Shown: one piece after another, positions 43,501-55,500 of the stretch
Layout of the letters: each line of letters starts with the position of its first letter
Position numbering within the stretch: the first letter of the stretch is position 1
Assembly (NCBI GenBank): GCA_964016985.1
Contig: OZ024828.1
Span: 7,096,610-7,160,609, forward strand
Source of the DNA: Anodontia alba
Taxonomy: Eukaryota; Mollusca; Bivalvia; Lucinida; Lucinidae
Length of the DNA stretch: 64,000 nucleotides
Reading direction: 5' to 3'
The notes under the pieces: generated by a model
Told to the model about the DNA's origin: nothing
Seen by the model: only the letters and a program-made list of their open reading frames with translations
The model's database searches: none
Translations under genes and position numbers: made by a program

Positions 43501-46500
43501 AATTTCGGGCGCTTCCATTCGGAATCTCAACAGCGCCTTTCGTTTTTACAAACTTGATGGAGATTGTGGGGGGACATACTCGATCTCTAGGACCCAACAT
43601 TCACCAATATTTCGACGATTGGCTTGTCCATCGTCTTTCACAGGAGTCCCTACTGTCCGACCTTTCACTAGCTTGGGAAATCATTACAAGTCTGGGTCTA
43701 ATACCAAATCCCCTGAAATCAGACCTAGTTCCATCTCAGGACTTCGTGTATGTAGGAATGAGGTTCCTGACTCACATTGGCATTGTCAGAGTTCCAGAAG
43801 AGAGAGTCAACAAAATTCTTGTCATGCTATTTCGGGTTCTACAGGCTCAATTCATTACCGCCCGAGAATTTTTGTCCATGTTGGGATCACTCAATGCAGC
43901 AGCAGATTTAATTCAGTTAGGTCGCCTTCATATGAGACCTCTTCAGTTCCATCTTCTGGCCAATTGGAAACCTCACCGCGACAGTTTGGTCCAATCTATT
44001 CCAATATTCCATTCATGTCGTGTAGCAATCAAATGGTGGATGAATCCTTCCATTTATGTGGCTGGAATTCCCCTTGTTATACCAACCCCAGATTTCCATC
44101 TGTTTTCAGATGCCAGCCATTCGGGCTGGGGCGCACATTTAGAACCCCTAGGTCTAGAGGTTCAGGGACTGTGGGATATTGCTTCCCAAGACCTTCACAT
44201 CAACAATTTGGAGTTACAAGCAGTTTTCCTAGCACTCCAACATTTTCAGAGTCACATTTACAATTCATGCGTGATGGTAGCATCAGACAATTCATCAGTA
44301 GTGGCTTACCTCAAGAAGCAAGGGGGGACCCACTCTCCATCTCTGTGCATGCTAGTTTGGGATCTTCTTTACTGGTGTCATCATCGGAATATTCACATTC
44401 AAGTCAGGCATATTCCAGGGAAATTGAATGTTTTGGCAGACAGCCTGTCTCGCCCAGACCGAATTCTCCCCACCGAATGGTCTCTAGATCGGGAGATAGC
44501 TCACCAAATTTTCAGTCTTTGGGGTACTCCTCAGATAGATCTTTTCGCCACCAGATTAAACCATCTTCTGCCCCTGTTTGTTTCTCCAGTACCGGACCAC
44601 AGGGCTTGTGCAGTGGATGCTATGTCACTAGAATGGAAAAACCTATTCGCATACGCATTTCCTCCATTCAAACTTGTTCCCCTGGTTCTAAACAAGATAA
44701 GGGATTCCAACAGTCGGTTCATTCTCATAGCCCCGTGTTGGCCTCAGAGGAGCTGGTTTTCAGTCATTTTGAGTCTCATAATAGACTTTCCCAGGGAACT
44801 TCCGGTTCATCGGGGTTTGGTATCACAACATCAGGGAAAAGTACTCCATCAGAACCCAGCTATGTTGCATCTTCACGCTTGGAAGTTGTCAGGAGTCAAA
44901 TCAGAGGTAGACACATTTCTGAATTCGCTACCCAGTGTATCTCTCAATCCCGCAGAGAGTCTACGCTCAAGGTCTACTCTGCGAGGTGGAAGATATTCTC
45001 GGATTGGTGTTTGCAAAGGGAAGTTAATCCTGTCGATCCCGCTTTAAATGATTTGGTAGATTTTTTTTGCTACCTTTTTGACACCCTGAAATTATCGGTA
45101 GCTTCTATTAAAGGCTACCGCTCTGCCATCTCAAATACACTGAAATTTTCCAAATCAGCAGACTGTACGGCGGACCCAATCATTTCAGATCTTATTAAAG
45201 GTTTTGCCCTGAGAAAACCGGTTTCCAGATCTCTTACGCCCAAATGGAATTTGACTTGTGTTCTTTGGTCTCTTAATAAAGCTCCTTATGAACCGCTAAA
45301 GACTGCTGACATCAAATACATCACGCTTAAAGCAGTGTTTCTTCTTACTTTTGCGGCTGCTAGAAGAAGAAGTGAGATTCATGCTCTGTCAATTGAGGAA
45401 GGCTGTTTTAGATATGACCGCAACTCGGATTCCATTACCCTCCTCACACAACCTGGGTTTTTAGCAAAAAACCAGCTTCCAGAGTCATTACCAGAACCTA
45501 TTGTTATTCCAGGTCTTTCTCAGTTTTGTGGTTCTGATACGGATGATAGGCTTTTGTGTCCGGTCAGAGCTCTTAGAGCTTATTTGTCCAGAGTGAAAGC
45601 TAAGAGATTGGGAAGGAAGAGACTGTTTTTACCACTGAAGGGCTCTAAAGATATTTCACCTTCCACTATTTCTCGTTGGATCTGTGACGTTATCAAACTA
45701 GCTTATGCAGATTTATCATCTTCGGATCTGTCATTCATGAAAATCTCGGCTCATGAAGTTAGAGCTTTGTCTTCGTCTTGGGCTTATTGGAATTCTGTCG
45801 CCCTTGAGGATGTGGTAAGGGCTGCATATTGGCGTACAAATAGTACCTTTTCTTCATTTTACCTTAGAGATTTGGCCCCAATTAGGCAGGATACATCGTC
45901 ATTGGGACCTCTCGTGGCGGCGCAGTCTATTACTGGCTGCCATCGTTCTGTATCTTAAGTCTCTTCACAGTATTTTAAGCCTGCTTGAATCCGGTGTGAA
46001 ACTTTTCTTCAAAGGGTCTGTCTTATTCTTCTCCATCAATGGATATTGGATTTCGACCCGCAAGCATACCTAAAATGTAAAAATATTCCCCTAAAAAATA
46101 CTATGAATTACCAGGGGACTGCTGAACTTCACCGATTCCAGCATGGGTGAGTAGAGATTTATACTATTTTTATTATTACCTACCCGCCTATGCTTATTAT
46201 TCAGGCTTATAATATCTTGAGGTGATGTATGCTGACATTGAAATGAAATTTTTAAAGTAAAATTGATTTCAATTAAAGCATACTCACCTCAAGATATTAT
46301 CAAATGTCCCTCCTCCCACCCCGCTTTCATTGTTAAATTTTATTGCTCCCAAAAAATAGGGATGTTTTCTACCTTGCGTCTACCCTTTATAGTAACAATG
46401 TCTACCGCATGTGTTAGGCGTGCCGCACGCTTGGTGCGTGCTTTGGCGGGAATATACCTGGCGCGTCCTGATTGGTTGCTTACGGTGGCGTGGACGGAAG

Positions 46501-49500
46501 GGAACCAGTGCATGACTGGTACCCGACCTTGGTCACCTAGAAACAGGACGCTTGGTAGGGGGGACAACTAGGACGAGCTATAGTCTGTTTCAAACAATTT
46601 TTTTTTCCTAGTTGTCTTTCTTTTGAAGGTCGATCTCGCGGTGAACCGCTCAAATAAGGCTTATAATATCTTGAGGTGAGTATGCTTTAATTGAAATCAA
46701 TTTTACTTTAAAAATTTCATATCCAGCTTTTTCCTCTAGACAGATTATTCCACTCGAACCTGATTTTTCGCAGGTCTCAGATCCGAGTGTAATGATTGAG
46801 CCTCCAAATTCAAATGATTTACCTATCTCCAGACCTTCAAGGAAGGATCAGTCTAAAAGAGAGCATAAATCTAAAAAGAGAAGAAGACATCGATCGTCCT
46901 CTTCTTCTATCTCTACTTCCAGATCAGACTCTTTGAGTTCTTCTCGGTGAAAGAAAAATTCAAAGAGATCTAAGCACTCTCATAAAAAGAGAAGAAGACG
47001 ATCGATGACGCCTTCTTCTTCATCAAATTCCTCCCAATCTCAACTTGACATTGGTAGATATACAAGGGCTCATAAATCTCCCCAGGTTGTTCAAACGCCA
47101 ACTCCAATACAACCTGAGGAGACTAATTTTAGTCAAATCACAAATCAACCTATTAATTACGATCAGATTCAGCCGAATCTCACTCAACAGAATAAGGAGT
47201 CAGATTCGGAAACTGAATCCGAAGTCTGGTCATTTGATCGTGCGATTAACGAGGTCTTCCGGCTTCTTCCTCCTGAGTTATGCCCCAAAACTCAGCAGGA
47301 TCAAGCTCCATTAAAACCTCTCTCTGGGATCGAACAATTAATGGAGTCTCGTTCCACTCCATTACTTGTCCTCCCACAATCCAAATTAGTACAAAATACA
47401 ACAAAATATATTCAAAATAGACTAGAATCGGACAAATGTTCAAGAGATTGGATTTGTCCGCAAAGCTTGGTTTCGGCTCTTGCTCCGACTAAATTCTACA
47501 AGAGCCAAAACCAATATTTGCCAACTGATAATATCCCTCAATTAGAAGCAGATGCGTCGCTCCTAGACATTTCTAATAAAGGAAGAGCTTCTATTCCGCT
47601 CAAGAATCTAGAAGCATGGGAAAGGAAGGCTAGAAAACTAGTCGCTATTAATTCTCATGCTGATCTATTTTCTTCAGCTGCCTTCCTTTCATTACAACAG
47701 GAATCGATGTCGGTTGCGGCCCTTTCCAGACTTCTGGAGGCCGTAGCCAAATCGATTAAACATGCTACTGCCATGTCTACACTTTTAACTACTGAATTAT
47801 TCCAAGCTAGGAGGGACGCAGCCCTAGCTTCGTCTAAACTACTACTCGACAATTCCACATACGAGTTAAGGAACGCTCCTATTAACTCAAAATCCTTATT
47901 TGACGGCAGGATAAAAGAAATAGCTAAATCAAACTTCGAAGCTCAACAGCAAAGGTTTCTAGCTTCTACATCCATTCAGTCACAATCTCATTCTTATAAG
48001 CCTCCTTCGCAGAGCAGAGCTTTCAAGATACCTAAATATCCTGCTAAACAAACAACATCCAGACCTAAACCTACGCAGTCGTATAGGTCCAAAAATATTC
48101 CTCAAAGCTCATCTTCTCACATTAAGAAAGATAATATCAAGAGGACTGGTAACATCCGTCAGTTCCCCTCCTCTAAACCTGCCTCTTCCTCCGCAAGATT
48201 ATGAAGGCCCGCCCTTTCCACTGCCTGCTCTTCCGCTCGCGGACATTCCAGTGGGAGGACGATTGGCCCATTTTGCGGAAAAATGGGAGGAAATAACAGA
48301 CAACAAATGGGTCCTCTCTATCGTACGAAACGGATTCAGGATACCATTCATCAAAATTCCTCCTTTGTCATCTGTTCCGATCAGAATGAGTCAATCCTCC
48401 TCCCCGTTTCTCAGAGAAGAGATCGAAAATCTTCTCAACAAACGGGCAGTGGAAAGGGTACAGAATCCGGAAACTCCCGGCTTTTATTCCCGGATATTCC
48501 TTGTGCCAAAAAAGAACGGAAAGTTTCGTTTAATATTAGACCTGTCTTTATTAAACCGTTACATAGAGAAACAAGCATTCAAAATGGAGACAGTCAAATC
48601 GGTAAGACAAACGATGAGACTCAACGATTGGGCTGTCTCCATAGATTTAACAGATGCATATCTACATGTGCCGATACATCGTCAATCCAGGAAGTATCTT
48701 CTTTCGTACACGAAGATCAAGTATATCACTTTTCGGCCCTACCGTTCGGAATGTCCCTAAGTCCGTTAATTTTCTCGAAACTGATGGACGTTATTGCAGC
48801 TTTTCTACGCCAACGTGCCATATCAGTTTTTCCATACCTAGACGATTGGCTGATAAAAAATCTGATTCACAACCGTCTGATTACTCAGACAAAGATTTGC
48901 ATTCAAACTATTCAAAGCCTAGGTTTTCTGCCAAATCTCAAGAAGTCAGACCTCTTTCCTGCTCAGAAATTCACCTTCATAGGTATGGAATTTCTGACGC
49001 AACAAAATTTAGTCAGGGTTCCAGCGGATCGTGTACAGAACCTAATTCTAACAATCAAGAAAATAATGTCAGCAAAACATGTATCGGCACGAACTTTCCT
49101 TTCTCTTTTGGGCAAACTCAGTGCTGCAGCAGACCTTGTTCTCCTGGGCAGACTGCACTTACGTCCTCTTCAGATGTGCCTGCTGTCAGTCTGGAAACCT
49201 CATATTCTTCCTCTCGATCACCCGATCTCGATAAACGGCATGATTCGATCTCACTTACAATGGTGGATAAACCCCATTCGATTCGAGACAGGGACTTCAA
49301 TCCATCCTCCAGACCCCAAATTCTTCCTTTATACGGATGCCAGTCATTACGGATGGGGAGCTCATTTAGAGCCAACAACACTGTCCTTTCATGGTCGCTG
49401 GACAGAAAACCAATCCCAGCTCCATATCAATATGTTAGAAATGATGGCCATACGATTAGCACTGAAACAAGCCAAAACATTTATTCACCATTCTTGCATC

Positions 49501-52500
49501 ATGATATCCACAGACAACACAACGGTGGTCTCATATATCAACAAACAGGGTGGCACTCATTCCCCCAATCTTTGCGTAGAAGTTTGGAAAATACTCAATT
49601 GGTGCCTGGAACAAGACATAGTTATCAGAGTACGTCACATCCCAGGCAAATTCAACATTCTTGCAGACCGCCTCTCAAGACTAGACAAACCTATCAAGAC
49701 AGAATGGGCTCTGGATCAAACAGTTGCGAATTCAGTATTCCAGATGCTCAACTTCCCAAATGTGGATCTGTTTGCGACAAGATTCAACCACAGACTCCCA
49801 TTATATGTCTCTCCAGTACAAGACTACAAAGCACTAGCGATAGATGCCCTGTCCATGGACTGGAATCATCTTCATGCATATGCTTTTCCTCCTTTTATTC
49901 TGATACCTGCTGTTCTAGAGAAAATCCGACAACATCAGTGCAGAATAGTTCTCATAGCTCCGTTCTGGCCACAGCAACAGTGGTTCTCAGAACTTCTTCT
50001 TCTATTAGTGTCAGCTCCGATTCGTCTGCCACTAATTCCAAGACTACTGACTCAATCCAAAGGAAGATTTGTACATCAAAACCTCCCAATTCTCGACCTT
50101 CACGCTTGGGAGTTATCAAACAATCAATCAGAGATAAGAAATTTTCACAAAACGTTGCAGATTTTGTCTCCAGATCAAGAAGAGCATCTACACAAAAAGT
50201 CTACGATGCAAAATGGACCATCTTCTCTAATTGGTGTCATACAAAAAAGGTTAATCCGATCTCGGCCCCTATTACAGTTATAGCCGATTTCTTAATCTTT
50301 CTTTTTTCGGAAAAGAAATGTCAGATTAGTACTATTAAAGGTTATAGATCTATGATCTCTAACACTTTAAAATTCAAAACTGGTAATAGAATCGGATCTA
50401 ATCCAGTTTTATCTGAACTTATCAGATCCTTTGAACTTCAACGACCAGTACAAAGATCTCTTACACCTAAATGGGACTTATCATGGGTTTTAGTATGTCT
50501 ACAAAAACCACCTTTTGAACCTCTTGATAAGGCTTCTAAATTTCACGTTACTATTAAGACAGCCTTTCTCTTAGCTCTTGCCACTGCTAAAAGGTGTAGT
50601 GAAATACATGCTCTAGCTATGGATTCACAACATTTAAGATTTAATCAATCTGATGGTTCAGTTTCCTTGATTCTTAAATCTGGTTTTTTTAGCAAAAAAC
50701 CAGCTTCCTTCTGTTAAACCAGATCCTATTGTTGTTCCTAGTCTTGCTCGAATATGTAAATGGGAACATACTGACAGACTTCTTTGCCCCGTTAGGGCTC
50801 TGAAATTCTATCTCAAAATGACTAGCTCTTATCGCCAAAATAGAACTAGACTTTTTCTTCCTATTAAAGGCAATAAGGATATCTCTAAAGATACTATCTC
50901 GAGATGGATATCTTACACTGTTAAACTTGCCTATAGGAAACTCACTAAACGAGATATCTCTTTCCTTAAAATCAAAGCTCATGAAGTTAGAGCTCTTTCC
51001 TCTTCTTGGGCTTTCTTCGACAAAGTTCCTCTCAATGATATACTTCAAGCAGCGGTTTGGAATAGTTCATCAACTTTTGCCAAATTCTATCTCAGAGACA
51101 TGTCTCAACAAGCACAGAATCTCCAAAGTTTGGGCCCCATTGTAGTGGCCCAAAAAGTGGTGGGGGGCCAACAGCAATCAGCTATGGATGTGTAGACAAC
51201 GTCAACAGCCCCCCTAGACCTGATGCTATACTAGAGAGGTACTAATTATATCTTTATTATATATATATGTTAACCCTGGATTACTTTATCCTTGGTTAAA
51301 GGATCTTATTATTGCCTTAAGCACTAATTATGTCCTCATTATATATATATAAAAAAAAATAAATCCTTTTATTAAGCCTTAATTCAGAAGTTGGGACTAA
51401 CTTATTAGGAGAAATCCTCCCTCCTATTCTACAAATTCTAGCACATTATCTATAGGTTAATGTATTACGAAGTTAAAATGAAGTTTTTTAAAAGTAAAAC
51501 ATATTTTAACGAGTAATACTTAACCTATAGATAAGTATTTATCGTCCCACCTCCCTTCCCTCGCTCCTTTCTCCTAATTGTGTATTGTTTTACACATAAA
51601 AGAAACTGACACGTGATCATTTGAGCGGGAGGAACTACGTCATACAGGTAACTGTTAAAGGGACCTTCTGAATTAAGACTTTATAACGACTGAAAGGTCG
51701 TTTTTTCTGTGGAGGGGGTGAATAACAGAATAGAATAGCACATTATCTATAGGTTAAGTATTACTCGTTAAAATATGTTTTACTTTTAAAAAACTTCATT
51801 TTTATGGAGAATTAGGGAAAATTATCCCAGAATTATCATCAAATATGTATCTTTAACAAGTCCTCTGAAGAAAAACTTCCATCACAGCTTAACTGGTCTC
51901 ACCTTAGCTCCATATGAGAGGCACTTCTAATTAGGACCCACAACATATGTTTTCTTTGTGAATTAAGAAAAATACCATTACTTTTCAGTTGCAAAAAGTG
52001 CCTTATCTGGAGCTGTGGGTCTTGTAATCAATTCTGCACTTGGTTACAATAGTAATGTTATGTTATTTTCAGAGAACTGTCAAGATTCATAGCTGCAGGA
52101 CGTCTACATTGTAAAATAGATAAAGTAGGAGGCATAGTAGAAACCAACAGACCCGACAGTAAAAACTGGCAATATCAGGTAATAGCAACTGTCAGATTAG
52201 ACACGGTTATAAAGGTTTCATACTGATCTTTATTAGTCCTTGATACAGTCGGGTCTGGCAACATTCTTACGTGGAGATTGATCATGAAATATTTTCTACG
52301 GTCATTCTCTCTCTTCTGTGATTCAAGAAGAGCAGTTGCCAGTTTCTAGCAATAGACTGTACACAAGTACTGGTTAACCACTTAGAGGACTAAGCATGCC
52401 TAGAAAAAGTGTGGCTAGGTAAAATGATCGGCTCGACATGATCTTGATGGTGTTGACTGGGCCCACTTCCTACTTCTGATCACGAGGTCCGGGGTTCGAA

Positions 52501-55500
52501 TCCTAGCTAGGGCGGAATTCAGTTCATGACTGTATGGCACTTCACTGCACAGAGCCTTTCATTATCACCCTTCTGTTGTCTCAATATGATGGAAATTATG
52601 TTGAAAGGGAAGTAAAACACCAAACCATCGTCCGCATCATCATCATCCAGTTCAGTCATCAAGAACTAATGTAAGACAGTGCTAAAATTTGTCTTTCATG
52701 AGCCTTAAATTTTGAGCCTGAACCCTGAAAAGTCCTGGAATTTTAATTGATACTTTGGTATGAGCCTTGCCATATGGGCACAAGCTTACAGCAATATCAG
52801 CCTCTGTAGTAGCATGCTGCATGGAGTTGTTTTGCTCTTGGGTTTTCTCTTTAAACAATTCAGCGGCAATGTCAGAAAACGTACCGCCCAGCAAAGACTG
52901 TGATCAGCCTGTCCATACAATCTGATTAGAGTCTTTGCTGTCCTCCTGAAGAAATTTTGGACCCTTGGTTATCCAAAGAGTGTCCAGCAAAGGCTCTTGA
53001 GTTGCTCAGGGTGGTCCTTGTGTGCTCATGGTTGAAGGTGTATTTTCTCACATTGTGGCAGTTGATCCTCCTGATTGTAAGACTCAGTTTAACCTTTACC
53101 GCTCTCTGGGTTAAATTCAGCAGACGACAAATTGATGATATTTTATTTACTTTTCCCAAACAGGATTTGACATTTCATGCAAATTGTCTCCATTGGAGAC
53201 AATTTGCATGGAATGTCAAAACCTGTTTTCTGGGAAAAATAAGAAAAATATCTTAATGTGTCGTCTGCTGAAAATTTTACCCAGTGTGCTACATGTAAGC
53301 GTTAACCTTTTGCATATTATTGTTGTGATTCTTGTTTGGACAATGTAACTTCTTACCATTTTTGTCCTTAAATTTGAATAAGGCCATTTGACAACCTTAT
53401 GATATGTCTAATAAGGTGATGACTGAAGGGCTAACAGTGTAGACCCTGATCAAACTGCCCCTTGTTATTTGAGGCATGTCTGTTACTTAGATATATCTGT
53501 CCAAATATTTAGGTTAAATACAGTGAGTCAAAATTAGCAGATGACAGGTGAATGATATTTTTTTCCCAGAAAATTTATTCAGTATTGTTAGCTCACCTGA
53601 GCCAAAGGTTCAAAGGGAGCTATTGTGATCATTCATGGTCTGTTGTCGTCTGTCTGTCCATCCATTTATCTGTCTACAATTTCTTTAAATGACATCTTCT
53701 AAACCACTGAGTCAGTTTTAACCATATTTCACAGTAATGATCCTTGTAAGATACTAACGTAAAATTGTACAGAAATTTTGGAATCCATGCAGGATTCTGG
53801 TTGCCTTGGCAACCGAAATAAAAGGAAGAACTTTAAACATCTTCTTGTCAGAAACCCAGGACCGATTTCAATATAATTTGGCAGAAATGTTCCTTTGGTC
53901 ATCTTCTACCTAGATTGACCGGCACAGTGGCTCAGTGGTAGAGCGTCCGCTTTGTGACCGGGAGGTTGCGGGTTCGATCGCCGGCCGGGTCATACCAAAG
54001 ACTTTAAAAATGGTACTAGCTGCTCTTTCGCTTGGCGCTCAGCATTAAGAAAGTAGAGCTAGGAATCGGAACTGGTCAGCTCAGTGTCAGTATAATGTGA
54101 CTGGATGGAATATCATGCCAAAGTGTCTGGGGCATGATATTTCAGTGAGGCAGCACTCTAAAAAAAAGTGAGCATTGAGCTCCCTGTCACATCCAGACAC
54201 CGTCGCGATATGACTGAAAGATTGTTGAAAGCGACGCTGTGCCCAATCAAACAAACTACCTAGATTGTTCAAACCATCATGATTCATCAAAAAAACGTGG
54301 CCACCAGAGGTTGGGGCCTTTTTCCCTATATATCTATATAGAATCTTTAAAACTGTCCTTGTCAGAAACCCCTTAACCGATTTCAATATGATATGATAGA
54401 AATGTTCCTTTGGTGACCCTCCAATAAGATTATTCAAGCCATCATGATTCGGCAAAAAACATGGGGGCCATGAGATGGGGCTTATTTTCCCTATATATCA
54501 ATATAGAAAACTTTTTAAATCTTCTTGTAAGAAACCACTGGACCGATTTCAATGTAATTTGGCAATAATGTTCCTTTGGTGACCCCTTAAAACCTTCTTC
54601 TTGTCTGAAACCAGAAGGCCCAGGCCTTTGATATTTGGTATGTAGCTTTATCTAGTGGACTTTTGCCAAGATTTTTCAAATTATATCCCTGGGGACAAAT
54701 TAGGCCCCACCCAGGGTGTCATTTGTATAGGATCATCATGTCACTCTTGAACATAAAATTCATACAAAAAATCTTAAAGCAATCTATTTGTGTGAAACTT
54801 TAATATTTAGTATGTAAATCTATTAGCTCAGGTGAGCAATATAGGACCATCATGGTCCTCTTGTTTAAAGGAATGTCGGTGTTATTAAGTTCTTGTATTT
54901 CAAGTGAAATTAAAGCAGATTAGCCAGTAGCCAGCTCATTTGTGCAGCCTGATTGGGGTCTACATTATTTGCTTATAGGGTAATTAGCCTAGAATCTTCT
55001 TAGGAAAAAAGGTTCTAATTAGACTGTAGACTGGCCTGGGCCTTTCCTGCTTCCGTTCGGTGTAAATATCAATTTTGCTGTGTTTTAGATTTATTAGCAA
55101 ATGACATATTTTCCTCAAAGCAGTGATTGAAATTTTATTGAATTTGTCCAGTTTTAAGGCATTTTGAATGAAAAGACAAGCATTAGTTGTTAACTGATAA
55201 GCTTACTATTTTTGAACTGTCATCTTTGGAAATGTGCACAGCTTTGTTAAGGTCTAAATGAATGAATACATCAGCGAGCATTTCCAGCTGAAAGTTTTTA
55301 TCTTCCTTTTCAAAGGGAGATCACTCTAACAGAAATCTGCTTCCCTGGTTGAGAGAATTCTTTCCCTGGGGAGCTAATTCTTCCCTGTGAGAAGGAAAGA
55401 AATACTTTGTCAGTCATTTCCCTATTCACCTCTGATTCTCTAGCTGTCACTGTTTTCAGCTAATACCATTTTATTTTTTCTCTTCAGGCAACCATTAAAC

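Larger units (their letters stand above)
40015..46720 (+). mobile_element. DIRS-type tyrosine recombinase retrotransposon A (inner, 6.7 kb)
   Basis: Inverted terminal repeats of about 320 bp (40040-40363 and 46349-46683; TTGAGCGGTTCACCGCGAG, GACCAAGGTCGGGTACCAG) and an internal complementary region (46204-46310) carrying both outer ends (TTCAATGTCAGC and TTTAAAAATTTCAT) back to back. That region fixes the element edges. It interrupts the gag frame of element B, which reads on after 46720. All three DIRS genes are long and open; only one frame break is seen, near the start of gag. It is therefore younger than B. Confidence 0.92.
38939..51798 (+). mobile_element. DIRS-type tyrosine recombinase retrotransposon B (outer, about 6.15 kb without its insert)
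   Basis: Inverted terminal repeats are 38951-39116 and 51600-51765 (CTATTCTGTTATTCACCCCC, GACCTTTCAGTCGTTATAAAG). An internal complementary region at about 51455-51540 joins the outermost left end (TTTTAACTTCGTAATAC) to the outermost right end (AAAACTTCA) in inverted form, as DIRS elements do for circle closure. Order: gag, RT/RNase H, tyrosine recombinase. No target duplication is seen, as expected for recombinase integration. Gag is split by element A, and further breaks are listed below, so it is dead. Confidence 0.9.

Noticed and set aside
53918..53992. tRNA gene (also at 12530, 57966, 60430 and others)
   Set aside because: Box A and B are present, but acceptor ends do not pair and each is followed by a SINE body with target duplications.
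54087..54455. 122-codon minus-strand frame
   Set aside because: It spans a SINE with a target duplication and the surrounding dispersed repeat, so it is an accident of repeats.
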